Made by a program: the position numbers and the translations under genes. This document shows, one piece after another, positions 7,886 through 17,101 of a stretch of 64,000 nucleotides of DNA. Where the stretch lies: NCBI RefSeq assembly GCF_025751435.1, contig NZ_JAOWKY010000001.1:721001-785000 (forward strand), in the 5' to 3' direction. How positions within the stretch are numbered: the first letter of the stretch is position 1; every line of letters starts with the position of its first letter. Origin of the DNA: Albidovulum marisflavi. GTDB lineage: Bacteria > Pseudomonadota > Alphaproteobacteria > Rhodobacterales > Rhodobacteraceae. Under the pieces are notes generated by a model. It had not been told where the DNA came from. It saw only the letters and a list, made by a program, of their open reading frames with translations, and searched no databases.

Positions 7886-8764
7886 TCAGGCACCCTTCAC
7901 CTGAGCTTTTGGCGCGGGCGCGCGGAAGTGATCCCTCAGGATCTGGAACAGGCGGCGCTGAACGGGGCGGTGGCGCTGGCGCTGGTTGACCCCCACGAAC
8001 ACTGCCTGGGGGATGGGCTGAGCATCGGCCACGCGGCGGCAGACGCCCTCGCCCAACAGGGCGCCGGCGGATTCGCGCAGGACATAGGCGGTGCCGCCCA
8101 TCGTGCGCATCAGGCTGACCATCGCAGCGTTCTGGCCGATCGACAGGGTCGCGGTGGCCAGCGCCGGATGCAGCGCCGCGTGGGCGTGCGGGATCGCGTC
8201 GGAAAAATGCGGCAGGATATAGGTTTCGCGGCGCACCTCCTCTAGCCGGTCGACCTCGGTCGAGACCATTTCGTAGGTGATTTCCCCCAGTGGTTCGAAA
8301 TAGAGGTCCGGATGGAAGCGGGGCGAAAACAGGATGGCAAGGTCTTCGGCCCCCGTCGTCAGGTCCGCGCACATCTGGGCGGAATAGTCGGCTTCGAAGA
8401 AAAAGGACGTGTCGGGAAACGCCGCGCGGAAAGCCCGGATAAGCTCGGAAAAGTGGCCGCCTACAAGATCGTGCTGGATTCCGATGCGAACGGTCGCTGC
8501 GCGGCCCCCGCTTTGGCTGATGGCGTGGCGCGCCTCGGCCCAACCCAGGCGCAGGCTGCGCGCATGCGGCTCGAACCGCATGCCTTGAAGCGTCAGCGAC
8601 GTGCCCGCGCGCGAGCGCAGGAACAGCCGCTGGCCCAAGGCGGTTTCCAGCGCCCGGATGCGGCCGGAAACGGTGGACTGCGTCACCCCCAGCCGTTCGG
8701 CGGTCCGGTTGAAGCTGCGGGTTTCGCACAGGTCCAGGAATGTTTCGATCAGCTCGATCTGCAT
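7886..8764 (-). CDS. LysR-family transcriptional regulator
   Basis: A 292-residue LysR regulator with an N-terminal winged helix-turn-helix (FNRTAERLGVTQSTVSGRIRAL, split here as FNRTAERLGVT and QSTVSGRIRAL, residues ~18-40) and a C-terminal effector-binding domain beginning near VRIGIQHDLVGG. Its ATG overlaps the stop of the isochorismatase-family gene as TGATG, an unusual order for LysR genes, which more often diverge from their target. Coupling suggests both proteins serve one pathway and that the regulator is made only when the hydrolase is transcribed. The effector is unknown. Confidence 0.88.
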   Translation of the reverse strand: MQIELIETFLDLCETRSFNRTAERLGVTQSTVSGRIRALETALGQRLFLRSRAGTSLTLQGMRFEPHARSLRLGWAEARHAISQSGGRAATVRIGIQHDLVGGHFSELIRAFRAAFPDTSFFFEADYSAQMCADLTTGAEDLAILFSPRFHPDLYFEPLGEITYEMVSTEVDRLEEVRRETYILPHFSDAIPHAHAALHPALATATLSIGQNAAMVSLMRTMGGTAYVLRESAGALLGEGVCRRVADAQPIPQAVFVGVNQRQRHRPVQRRLFQILRDHFRAPAPKAQVKGA

Positions 8765-9342
8765 CAGAGCGTCAGCCCGGCCGGAAGCGTGGTCCCGATC
8801 TGCGCCTTCACACGCGCCAAGGTTTCAAGGTCGCGGACCCATTCGTAGTAGATGCCCTTGACCGTCGAGATATGAACCCCGCCGCCGCGCATCCGCTCAA
8901 GCCCCGCCGCGTGGCATGCGCCGGGCGAACCGGTGGCATCCGACAAAGCGGCGACCCGAAAGCCGGCGCCGATCAGCCCAAGGGCGGACTGCGCCACGCA
9001 AACGTCAGTCTCAAGCCCGGCCAGAACGACGTCGCCGCGGCCCCGCGACGTGAGATCCGCAAGGATGTCCGGCTGCCCGGCAAGCCCGAAGACGCGCTTG
9101 TCGTGAACAAGCGTCCCCTCGGGCAGCGCGGCGGTGATGGGGGGAACCGGCGGCCCGTTCGCGGCGATGTCCTCGGCCATCGCGATGATGGGCACGCCAA
9201 GCGCGTCCGCCGCCCTCACAAGCCAGCAGATGCGACCGACAAGCGGCGTCCGCTCCGCCTCGGGCAACTTGTCCAGAAAGACGGACTGGACGTCGATGAC
9301 CGCAAGAACCGAGGTGTCGCGGGAAAACAGAGGCTCATTCAT
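8764..9342 (-). CDS. isochorismatase-family cysteine hydrolase
   Basis: A 192-residue hydrolase with the family triad D17 (AVIDVQ), K82 (VHDKRVF) and C115 (GLETDVCV). The superfamily includes isochorismatase, nicotinamidase, YcaC-like hydrolases and N-carbamoylsarcosine amidohydrolase. I chose MNEPLF at 9342; an upstream ATG at 9432 would run through the promoter palindrome at 9355-9369. It is coupled to a LysR gene and diverges by 107 bp from a sarcosine/dimethylglycine-dehydrogenase-like gene. Together with the hydantoinase-like gene at 18729 this makes an N-carbamoylsarcosine-type role conceivable, but at 192 residues it is shorter than that enzyme, so this is only an idea. Confidence 0.82.
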   Translation of the reverse strand: MNEPLFSRDTSVLAVIDVQSVFLDKLPEAERTPLVGRICWLVRAADALGVPIIAMAEDIAANGPPVPPITAALPEGTLVHDKRVFGLAGQPDILADLTSRGRGDVVLAGLETDVCVAQSALGLIGAGFRVAALSDATGSPGACHAAGLERMRGGGVHISTVKGIYYEWVRDLETLARVKAQIGTTLPAGLTL

Positions 9343-9354
9343 GGGCGGCTCCTT

Positions 9355-9369
9355 ATCGGAATATCCGAT
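9355..9369. promoter_or_regulatory. palindrome ATCGGA-ATA-TCCGAT in a divergent promoter region
   Basis: ATCGGA (9355-9360) and TCCGAT (9364-9369) flank ATA, between the hydrolase start (9342, minus) and the oxidoreductase start (9450, plus). Its 11-base core CGGAATATCCG recurs exactly at 29885-29895 upstream of kbl. This is a likely operator for one of the local regulators. Confidence 0.5.
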
Positions 9370-9449
9370 TAATAACCGCGCTACGAGCGAATTGAAAGCG
9401 GCGCGCCAGATCGCGATACTCGCGCCCGACAAGACCTTGGGAGCAAAGC

Positions 9450-11894
9450 ATGAGCGGCATACCTTCGACAGCGCGAGTTGTGATCATCGGCGGAGGCGTT
9501 GTCGGCGTTTCATCGCTTTACCACCTGGCCAAGGCGGGCTGGACGGACTGCGTGCTTCTGGAAAAGAACGAACTGACGGCGGGTTCGACCTGGCACGCGG
9601 CGGGCAACGTACCGACCTTCTCGACCTCGTGGTCGCTGATGAACATGCAGCGCTATTCGACCGAGCTTTATCGCGGGCTTGGCGCGGCGGTCGATTACCC
9701 GATGAACTACCACGTGACCGGATCGATCCGCCTGGCCCATTCGAACGAACGGATGCAGGAATTCGAACGCGCCAAGGGCATGGGCCGCTACCAGGGCATG
9801 AACATCGAGATCCTGGGCGCAGATGAGATCAAGGGCAAGTATCCCTTCATGGAAACCCACGGCCTGAAGGGCGCGCTTTACGATCCGGCCGACGGTGACA
9901 TCGACCCGGCGCAGCTGACCCAGGCGTTGGCCAAGGGCGCGCGCGACATGGGCGCCACGATCCTGCGCTTTACCCCGGCAACGGGCGTCAGCCGAGAGAA
10001 CGGGGAATGGATCGTTCACACCGAAAAGGGCGACATTCGCTGCGAATACGTGGTCAATGCCGCCGGCTACTACGCGCAGCGCGTCGGCGAGTGGTTCAAG
10101 CCCTACGGAGGGCGCACGGTGCCGATGATGGTGATGTCGCACCAGTACCTGCTGTTCGAGGAGGTCGACGCGGTGAAGGACTGGTCGACCTCGGCCGGGC
10201 AAAAGCTGCCGCTGCTGCGCGATGTCGACACCTCCTATTACCTGCGGCAGGAAAAGTACGGCTTCAACCTTGGCCCGTATGAACGCAACTGCAAGGCGCA
10301 CTGGGCCACGCCCAACGACCCGATGCCTGACGACTTCTCGTTCCAGCTGTACCCTGACGACCTGGATCGGCTGGAATTCTACATCGAAGACGCCCTGGCG
10401 CGCGTGCCGGTGCTGGGTGAGGCGGGGGTCAGCAAGGTCATCAACGGCCCCATCCCCTATGCGCCGGACGGAAATCCGCTGATCGGACCCATGCCGGGCG
10501 TGCCGAACGCATTCGAGGCCTGCGTCTTCACCTTCGGCATCGCCCAGGGCGGTGGCGCGGGCAAGGTGCTGGCCGAGTGGATTACTGAGGGCTGCACCGA
10601 GTGGGACATGTGGTCCTGCGACCCGCGCCGCTTCACCGACTACACCGACCCGGAATACTGCGTGGAAAAGGGCAAGGAGGTGTATGGGCACGAATACGCC
10701 ATGCACTTCCCCTGGCACCGCTGGCCCGCAGCGCCGGATCGCAAGCTTTCCCCGGTGCACGACAAGGTCAAGGCACTGGGTGGCCAGTTCGGTCCCTACA
10801 ACGGGTGGGAGCGCGCGAACTGGTTCGCGAAACCGGGCGACGACACCTCCGAGGAGGCGACCCAGACCTGGAACCGCGCGGGCCCGTGGGAGGCCCGCAT
10901 CCGCGAGGAATGCGAGGCGGTCCGCGACGGGGTTGGCGTCTTGAACCTGCCCGGTTTCTCGCGCTTCGACCTGTCCGGTGCGGGCACCGCAGACTGGCTG
11001 CGCGGAATGATCTCGGGCGCGTTGCCCAAGATCGGGCGGATGAACCTTGGCTACTTCCCCGACAAGCGCGGCCGCATCCTGACCGAGATGTCGATCCTGC
11101 GCCACGGCGCGGACGACTTTACCCTGATCACCGCCGCGACCGCGCAGTGGCACGATGGCGAGCATCTGCGCCGAAACCTTGCGCCCGGCCTGTCGCTGAC
11201 GGACCGCACGGTCGAGTTCGACACGCTGATCGTCTCGGGCCCCAAGGCGCGCGATCTTTTCGCCGCGATCGGCGAGGCCGACCTGTCGCTGCCCTGGCTC
11301 TCGATCCAGTCCGCGACCGTCGCGGGGCGGCCTGCGATGCTGGCGCGCGTCAGCTTCGCCGGAGAACTGGGATGGGAGGTTCACGCCAAGGTGGCCGACA
11401 TGCCCGCGATCTACGACGCGGTCCTGGGCGCGGGGGCGAAACCCTTTGGCATGTGGGCGCTGAATTCGCTGCGCCTGGAAAAGGGCTACCGTGCGTGGAA
11501 GGGCGATCTTTCGACGGACTACAGCCTGCTGGAAGGTGGTCTCGAGCGATTCATCAAGTTCGACAAGCCGCAGGATTTCCCGGGCAAGGCGGCATTGCTG
11601 GCAGAAAAGCAGCGCGGTTCGAAAAAGCGCTTCGTGACGCTGGTGGTCGACGCGGGCGAGGCTGACGCGCCTTACATGTCGACGCTCTGGCACGACGGCG
11701 CGGTCGTCGGCGAAACCACCTCGGGCGGATGGGGCTACCGCGTGGGCAAGTCGATCGCGTTCGGGATGGTCCGATCGGACCTTGCGACACCCGGAACCCA
11801 AATCGAGGTCGAAATCTATGGCGAGCGTCGCCGCGCGGTCGTGCAGCCGGATCAACCCCTGTGGGATCCGGAAAATGAGCGGATCCGTGCCTGA
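9450..11894 (+). CDS. FAD-dependent oxidoreductase-GcvT fusion, dimethylglycine/sarcosine dehydrogenase-like (1)
   Basis: An 814-residue two-part enzyme. Residues about 1-370 are a DAO-type FAD domain (GGGVVG at 14-19; STWHAAG with H49, the site of covalent flavin attachment in the family). After a linker, about 430-800 is a GcvT/tetrahydrofolate domain with its C-terminal barrel. Such enzymes oxidatively N-demethylate dimethylglycine, sarcosine or related amines and pass the carbon to tetrahydrofolate as 5,10-methylene-THF. GGGAG sits 6 bases before the ATG. It is the first gene of a plus-strand run with a second paralogue, an MttB-like methyltransferase and dehydrogenases. The exact N-methyl substrate is undetermined. 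Confidence 0.88.
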   Translation: MSGIPSTARVVIIGGGVVGVSSLYHLAKAGWTDCVLLEKNELTAGSTWHAAGNVPTFSTSWSLMNMQRYSTELYRGLGAAVDYPMNYHVTGSIRLAHSNERMQEFERAKGMGRYQGMNIEILGADEIKGKYPFMETHGLKGALYDPADGDIDPAQLTQALAKGARDMGATILRFTPATGVSRENGEWIVHTEKGDIRCEYVVNAAGYYAQRVGEWFKPYGGRTVPMMVMSHQYLLFEEVDAVKDWSTSAGQKLPLLRDVDTSYYLRQEKYGFNLGPYERNCKAHWATPNDPMPDDFSFQLYPDDLDRLEFYIEDALARVPVLGEAGVSKVINGPIPYAPDGNPLIGPMPGVPNAFEACVFTFGIAQGGGAGKVLAEWITEGCTEWDMWSCDPRRFTDYTDPEYCVEKGKEVYGHEYAMHFPWHRWPAAPDRKLSPVHDKVKALGGQFGPYNGWERANWFAKPGDDTSEEATQTWNRAGPWEARIREECEAVRDGVGVLNLPGFSRFDLSGAGTADWLRGMISGALPKIGRMNLGYFPDKRGRILTEMSILRHGADDFTLITAATAQWHDGEHLRRNLAPGLSLTDRTVEFDTLIVSGPKARDLFAAIGEADLSLPWLSIQSATVAGRPAMLARVSFAGELGWEVHAKVADMPAIYDAVLGAGAKPFGMWALNSLRLEKGYRAWKGDLSTDYSLLEGGLERFIKFDKPQDFPGKAALLAEKQRGSKKRFVTLVVDAGEADAPYMSTLWHDGAVVGETTSGGWGYRVGKSIAFGMVRSDLATPGTQIEVEIYGERRRAVVQPDQPLWDPENERIRA

Positions 11895-11910
11895 TCCCGA
11901 TCATCCTAAG

Positions 11911-11929
11911 GCGCGCGCTCGGCGCGCGC
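11911..11929. other. G/C hairpin between paralogous oxidoreductase genes
   Basis: GCGCGCGC (11911-11918) and GCGCGCGC (11922-11929) with a 3-base loop form a self-complementary 8-bp stem in the 69-bp gap. It could attenuate transcription or protect the upstream mRNA; there is no T-run. Confidence 0.35.
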
Positions 11930-11963
11930 ACGCCACCGTTTCCGCCAGCAAGGAGCCTGTGCA

Positions 11964-14408
11964 ATGACTTCCCTTCCCACCCAGGCGCGTGTCGTCATCA
12001 TCGGCGGCGGCGTCGTCGGATGTTCGGTCGCCTACCATCTGACCAAGCTTGGTTGGAAGGACGTGGTTCTGCTTGAACGCAAGCAGTTGACCTGTGGCAC
12101 GACATGGCACGCCGCAGGGCTGATCGGGCAGTTGCGCGCCTCCGCCAACATGACCCGGCTCGCGAAATATTCCGCCGACCTCTACCGTGGACTTGAGGCC
12201 GAGACGGGGCTGGCCACAGGCGTCAAGACCGTGGGCTCGATCTCGGTCGCGCTGACGGACGCCCGGAAGGAGGAACTGTTCCGCTCCGCCTCGATGGCGC
12301 GCGCCTTCGGCGTTCCGGTCGAGGAGATGTCGCCGCAGGAAGTCAAGGAGCGCTACGCCCATCTGAACATAGAGGGCGTGAAGGCAGGCGTCTGGCTTCC
12401 GACCGACGGGCAGGGCGATCCGGCCAACATCGCGCTTGCGCTGGCCAAGGGCGCACGCCAGCGCGGCGCGCTGGTCGTCGAGGGCGTCAAGGTCACGGGG
12501 ATCGCGGTCGAGGGACGCCGCGCGAAATCGGTGTCCTGGCAACAGGGCGGGGAAAGCGGCACGATCGTGGCCGATCACGTCGTCAACTGCGCCGGCATGT
12601 GGGGCCATGAGGTCGGCCGCATGGCGGGTGTAAACGTGCCGCTGCACGCCTGCGAGCACTTCTACATCGTCACCGAGCCGATCGAGGGCCTCAGCCAGAT
12701 GCCGGTCCTGCGGGTGCCCGACGAATGCGCCTATTACAAGGAGGACGCGGGCAAGTACCTTCTGGGCGCATTCGAGCCGAACGCCAAGCCCTGGGGCATG
12801 AAGGGCATCCCCGAGGACTTCTGCTTCGACCAACTGCCCGAGGACTTCGATCATTTCGAACCGATCCTGGAGCGTGCCGTGAACCGCCTGCCGATGCTGG
12901 CGGAGGCGGGCATCCACACCTTCTTCAATGGACCCGAAAGCTTCACCCCCGACGACGCCTATAACCTTGGCCTGTCGCTTGAGGTGGACAACTGCTGGGT
13001 CGCGGCGGGCTTCAACTCCATCGGCATCCAGTCGGCGGGAGGCGCGGGAATGGCGCTCGCGCAGTGGATGGAGACGGGTGAAAAGCCCTTCGACCTTGGC
13101 GACGTGGACGTGGCGCGCAACCAGCCCTTCCAGGGCAACCGCCACTACCTGTTCGAACGCTCCAAGGAGACGCTGGGCCTGCTTTACGCCGACCACTTCC
13201 CCTATCGCCAGAAGGACACCGCGCGCGGTGTGCGCCGAACGCCCTTCCACACCCATCTGGAAGCCCAGGGCGCGGTCTTCGGAGAAATCGGAGGATGGGA
13301 GCGCGCCAACTGGTTCGCGGCACCGGGCCAGGAGCGCGAATACCGCTACAGCTGGGGTCCGCAGAACTGGTTCTCGAACCAGGCGGCGGAACACAACGCG
13401 GTGCGCACCAATGTCGGCATGTACGACATGTCCTCGTTCGGAAAGATCCGGGTCGAGGGGCGCGACGCGGAGGCCTATCTGAACCTTATCTGCGGCGCTG
13501 ACATGTCGGTCCCGGCGGGCAAGATCGTCTATACCCAGTTCCTGAACGCGGCGGGCGGGATCGAGGCGGACGTGACCGTGACGCGACTAAGCGAAACGGC
13601 TTATCTCGTCGTCACCCCCGCCGTGACCCGACCAAAGGACCAGGCATGGATGCGCCGCAACATCGGTGACTTCAACGTCGTCATCACCGATGTCACGGCG
13701 GCCGAGGGCGTGCTGGCCGTGATGGGGCCGAACGCCCGCAAGCTGATGCAAGCCGTCAGCCCGAACGACTTCTCGAACGCCGCCAATCCCTTCGGCACCG
13801 CGCAGGAGATCGAGATCGGCATGGGATTGGCGCGCGCGCATCGCGTGTCCTACGTCGGCGAGCTGGGATGGGAGATCTACATTTCCTCCGACATGGCGGC
13901 GCATGTCTTCGAAACGCTATGGGATGCGGGCCGGGACTTTGGGCTGAAACTGTGCGGCATGCACATGATGGACAGCTGCCGGATCGAAAAGGCGTTCCGC
14001 CACTTCGGCCACGACATCACATGCGAAGACAACGTGCTCGAGGCGGGGCTGGGCTTCGCGGTCAAGACCACGAAGCCCGGCTTCATCGGCCGCGATGCGG
14101 TGCTGCGCAAGAAGGAGGCCGGGCTTGACCGGCGGATGGTGCAGTTCCGCCTGCTGGAGCCAGAAGTCATGGTCTACCACAACGAACCGGTGATCCGTGA
14201 CGGCCGGATCGTCAGCCACCTTACCTCCGGTGCCTACGGACATCACCTGGGGGGCGCGATCGGCATGGGGTACCTGCCCTGCAAGGGCGAAAGCACCGAC
14301 GAGATCCTGGCCTCTGGCTACGAGATCGAGGTTGCCGGGCGGCGGGTGAAGGCCGAGGTGTCGCTGGCACCGATGTACGATCCCAAGGGCGAACGCGTGC
14401 GGGCCTGA
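11964..14408 (+). CDS. FAD-dependent oxidoreductase-GcvT fusion, dimethylglycine/sarcosine dehydrogenase-like (2)
   Basis: An 814-residue paralogue of the preceding gene with the same architecture: DAO FAD domain (GGGVVG at 14-19, TTWHAAG with H49) and a GcvT plus GcvT-C region from about residue 430. Despite equal length the two differ in most positions, so they are old paralogues, not a fresh duplication, and probably take different N-methyl substrates. AAGGAG lies about 8 bases before the ATG. The MttB-like gene follows 77 bp downstream. One of the pair could act on dimethylglycine and the other on sarcosine; sequence alone does not decide. Confidence 0.88.
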   Translation: MTSLPTQARVVIIGGGVVGCSVAYHLTKLGWKDVVLLERKQLTCGTTWHAAGLIGQLRASANMTRLAKYSADLYRGLEAETGLATGVKTVGSISVALTDARKEELFRSASMARAFGVPVEEMSPQEVKERYAHLNIEGVKAGVWLPTDGQGDPANIALALAKGARQRGALVVEGVKVTGIAVEGRRAKSVSWQQGGESGTIVADHVVNCAGMWGHEVGRMAGVNVPLHACEHFYIVTEPIEGLSQMPVLRVPDECAYYKEDAGKYLLGAFEPNAKPWGMKGIPEDFCFDQLPEDFDHFEPILERAVNRLPMLAEAGIHTFFNGPESFTPDDAYNLGLSLEVDNCWVAAGFNSIGIQSAGGAGMALAQWMETGEKPFDLGDVDVARNQPFQGNRHYLFERSKETLGLLYADHFPYRQKDTARGVRRTPFHTHLEAQGAVFGEIGGWERANWFAAPGQEREYRYSWGPQNWFSNQAAEHNAVRTNVGMYDMSSFGKIRVEGRDAEAYLNLICGADMSVPAGKIVYTQFLNAAGGIEADVTVTRLSETAYLVVTPAVTRPKDQAWMRRNIGDFNVVITDVTAAEGVLAVMGPNARKLMQAVSPNDFSNAANPFGTAQEIEIGMGLARAHRVSYVGELGWEIYISSDMAAHVFETLWDAGRDFGLKLCGMHMMDSCRIEKAFRHFGHDITCEDNVLEAGLGFAVKTTKPGFIGRDAVLRKKEAGLDRRMVQFRLLEPEVMVYHNEPVIRDGRIVSHLTSGAYGHHLGGAIGMGYLPCKGESTDEILASGYEIEVAGRRVKAEVSLAPMYDPKGERVRA

Positions 14409-14485
14409 TACGAGGGACCGGGACAGCCCCGGCCTTCGGAAGACGTGAACCAAAGTGAAAGCAGACCGCTTTCGGGAGAGACAAG

Positions 14486-16042
14486 ATGTCGGATGATGCG
14501 CTGAATTGCGAGCCGCGGCGGGCGGCACGGGCGGGCGGGCGCGAGGCGCGTCGCGCCCTGAGGGCCGCGCCGCTTGCGGAAAACATCCGCCCAGTGCGGG
14601 CGGGGCTTGACGGCGGGCAGTACCGGCCCCTGACCGAAGCCGGGATCGCTCGCATCCACCAGGCTGCGCTTGAGGCGCTTGAGGTCATCGGTCTGGCGAA
14701 CGCCCCCGCATCGGGTGTCGAGGCGATGACACGGGCCGGGGCCATCCTGGGCGACGACGGGCGGCTGCGCTTCCCCCGCGCGCTGGTCGAGGACATGCTG
14801 GCGGTCGCCGCGCGCGACATCACGCTTCACGGGCGCGATCCCCGGCACGACCTGCATCTGTCCGGCACCAAGGTGCATTTCGGCACCGCTGGGGCTGCCG
14901 TTCATATCGTTGACCTCGAGACCAACACCTATCGCGATTCCACCGCGCAGGACCTTTACGACGCGGCGCGGATCACCCATCAGCTTGACAACGTGCACTT
15001 CTTCCAGCGCGCGATGGTCTGCCGCGACGTCCTGGACAACTACGAAATGGACCTGAACACGCTTTATGCCTGCTGTTCGGGGACCACGAAGCATGTCGGC
15101 ACTTCGTTCAGCGACCCCTCCCATGTCGAGGGCTGCATGGAGCTGATCCACATGATCGCCGGCGGAGAAGAGCAGTGGCGCGCGCGCCCGTTCATCTCGA
15201 ACTCGAACTGCTTCGTCGTGCCGCCGATGAAATTCGCCGAGGAAAGCTGCGTCACGATGGAAAAGCTGATCCGCGCGGGCATGCCGGTTCTGCTTCTGTC
15301 GGCGGGGCAGGCGGGGGCGACGGCGCCCGCGCCCATCGCGCTGGCGATCGTGCAGGCGGTGGCCGAATGCCTTGCCGGCGTGGTCTATGTCAACGCGATC
15401 AAGCCGGGGCATCCGGCCGTTTTCGGAACCTGGCCCTTCGTCAGCGACCTGCGCACCGGGGCGATGTCGGGCGGCAGCGCGGAACAGGCGCTTCTTACCG
15501 CAGGCTGCGCGCAGATGCATCGGTTCTACAACCTGCCCGGCGGCGCCGCCGCGGGGATTTCGGACGCGAAGCTGCCCGACATGCAGGCGGGCTGGGAACA
15601 GGCCATCACCAACACGCTGGCCGGCCTGTCGGGCCTGAACATGGTCTACGAATCGGTCGGCATGCACGCCTCGCTGCTGGGGTTCTGCCTGGAATCGCTG
15701 GTGCTGGGCGACGACATCCTGGGCCAGGTCCTGCGCTGCGTGCGCGGCATCGACGTGAACGAGGATTCGACCTCGATCGAGGCGATGAAGGAAGTTTGCC
15801 TGGGCGGGCCGGGCCACTATCTTGGATCGGGCCAGACGCTCAGCCTGATGCAGACGGAGTATGTCTACCCGGCGATCGGCAACCGGATGAGCCCGAAGGA
15901 ATGGGTCGAGGCCGGGCGGCCGATGCTGCTGGACCAGGCGATCCGGCGCAAGAACGAGATCCTGGCGGCCTCGGGATGCCAGATCACGCCCGATCTGGAC
16001 CGTGCGATCCGCACCAGATTCAACATGTACTTCAACGACTAG
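14486..16042 (+). CDS. trimethylamine methyltransferase MttB-family protein (non-pyrrolysine)
   Basis: A 518-residue member of the MttB superfamily, TIM-barrel enzymes that move a methyl group from a quaternary or tertiary amine to a corrinoid protein. Archaeal trimethylamine enzymes contain pyrrolysine at an in-frame TAG; this frame has none, placing it with bacterial homologues such as the glycine betaine methyltransferase MtgB. Conserved stretches include FGTAGAAVHIVDL, ISDAKLPDMQAGWEQ and GGPGHYLGSGQT. A basic N-terminal extension of about 40 residues is typical. No corrinoid-binding partner or activator (RamA type) gene is present in the window, so the methyl acceptor is unknown. GGGAGAGA precedes the start. 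Confidence 0.85.
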   Translation: MSDDALNCEPRRAARAGGREARRALRAAPLAENIRPVRAGLDGGQYRPLTEAGIARIHQAALEALEVIGLANAPASGVEAMTRAGAILGDDGRLRFPRALVEDMLAVAARDITLHGRDPRHDLHLSGTKVHFGTAGAAVHIVDLETNTYRDSTAQDLYDAARITHQLDNVHFFQRAMVCRDVLDNYEMDLNTLYACCSGTTKHVGTSFSDPSHVEGCMELIHMIAGGEEQWRARPFISNSNCFVVPPMKFAEESCVTMEKLIRAGMPVLLLSAGQAGATAPAPIALAIVQAVAECLAGVVYVNAIKPGHPAVFGTWPFVSDLRTGAMSGGSAEQALLTAGCAQMHRFYNLPGGAAAGISDAKLPDMQAGWEQAITNTLAGLSGLNMVYESVGMHASLLGFCLESLVLGDDILGQVLRCVRGIDVNEDSTSIEAMKEVCLGGPGHYLGSGQTLSLMQTEYVYPAIGNRMSPKEWVEAGRPMLLDQAIRRKNEILAASGCQITPDLDRAIRTRFNMYFND

Positions 16043-16062
16043 TCACGCAAACGCCGGTGCGG

Positions 16063-16080
16063 GGCCGCGCGGGCGCGGCC
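16063..16080. other. intergenic hairpin after the MttB-like gene
   Basis: GGCCGCG (16063-16069) and CGCGGCC (16074-16080) pair around a 4-base loop, 20 bases after the MttB-like stop. The next gene starts 31 bases later, so it may be an attenuator or an mRNA-stability element within the operon. Confidence 0.35.
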
Positions 16081-16111
16081 TGCGCCTCGACGGCGAAGGA
16101 GAAAGCGCGAA

Positions 16112-17011
16112 ATGCATTACGCCTACATTGGCCTTGGAAACCTTGGCGCGAACTGCGCCGCCTGTCTGCTCCGGGCGGGGTTCGAGCTTACGGTCTTCGA
16201 CCTGAATCGGGCCGCCGCGGATCCGTTGATCGAGGCGGGCGCACAGTGGGCCGACAGCGCCGCCGATGCCGCCGCACGCGCGGATCACGTCATCACCTGC
16301 CTTCCCTCGCCCGCCGTTACGGAAAAGGTGCTTGCCCAGATCCTGCCCGTGATGAAGCCCGGCGCGACCTGGATCGAGATGTCGACACTTGGCCGCGACG
16401 ACGTTCTGGCCTTTGCCAAGATCGCCGAGGCCAGCGGCATCCGGATGCTGGAACTGCCTGTCACAGGCGGCGTGCACCTGGCCGCGCGGGGCGAGATCAC
16501 GATGCTTCCGGGCGGGGACAAGGAACTTGTCGACCTGCACTGGAAGGCGTTCGAGGCGATGGGCAATCGCATCTTCCACATGGGGCCGCTGGGGTCGTCC
16601 TCGATCATCAAGGTCATCACCAACATGTTGGCCTTCATCCACCTGAAAGCCTGCTCCGAGGCACTGATGCTGGCCAAGCGCGGCGGGCTGGACCTGGGAC
16701 AGGCCTGGCACGCGATCCAGGCGTCGTCGGGCAATTCCTTCGTGCACGAAACCGAGGGCGCGCTGATCCTCAACGGCTCCTACGACATCGCCTTCGACAT
16801 TGACCTTGCGCTCAAGGATCTTGGCTTCGCGCTTGGGTTCGGCAAGGAATTCGGCGTGCCGCTCGACCTCGCCAGCATGACGAACCAGACCTATGTGGCG
16901 GCCAAGGCGGCATATGGCGGCAAGGCCCAGTCCCCGATGATCGCCAAGCTGCTTGAGGACCTTCTGGGCACCGATCTTCGCGCGCCGGGCTTTCCCGCCC
17001 GGCTTGAGTAA
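16112..17011 (+). CDS. NAD(P)-dependent beta-hydroxyacid dehydrogenase (3-hydroxyisobutyrate dehydrogenase family)
   Basis: A 299-residue oxidoreductase. The Rossmann loop GLGNLG opens the protein (residues 7-12). The substrate loop reads LPVTGGVHLAARG, where the family's usual Ser is Thr, and the catalytic lysine helix reads IIKVITNML (K-x3-N). Family members oxidise short beta-hydroxyacids or reduce tartronate and succinic semialdehydes. Its place between the MttB-like and GMC genes suggests a product of betaine or choline-type breakdown, but no specific substrate can be assigned. AAGGAG lies about 10 bases upstream of the ATG. Confidence 0.82.
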   Translation: MHYAYIGLGNLGANCAACLLRAGFELTVFDLNRAAADPLIEAGAQWADSAADAAARADHVITCLPSPAVTEKVLAQILPVMKPGATWIEMSTLGRDDVLAFAKIAEASGIRMLELPVTGGVHLAARGEITMLPGGDKELVDLHWKAFEAMGNRIFHMGPLGSSSIIKVITNMLAFIHLKACSEALMLAKRGGLDLGQAWHAIQASSGNSFVHETEGALILNGSYDIAFDIDLALKDLGFALGFGKEFGVPLDLASMTNQTYVAAKAAYGGKAQSPMIAKLLEDLLGTDLRAPGFPARLE

Positions 17012-17101
17012 TCCCGAAGCGACATGTTTCGTCGCGGATCGGACTGAAACCGGGCGTGGCCGGGTGCATCAGGGCTTTTGCCACGCCTTGGGGAGTTTGA
17101 G

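Noticed and set aside
9510..11855. Long minus-strand open frame opposite the first FAD/GcvT gene
   Set aside because: It is a composition shadow of a G+C-rich gene: Arg/His/Gln/Val-rich with no domain, while the plus-strand frame is a recognised enzyme.
14486..16042. Pyrrolysine-containing trimethylamine methyltransferase
   Set aside because: The reading frame has no internal TAG, and no pylTSBCD genes are in the window.
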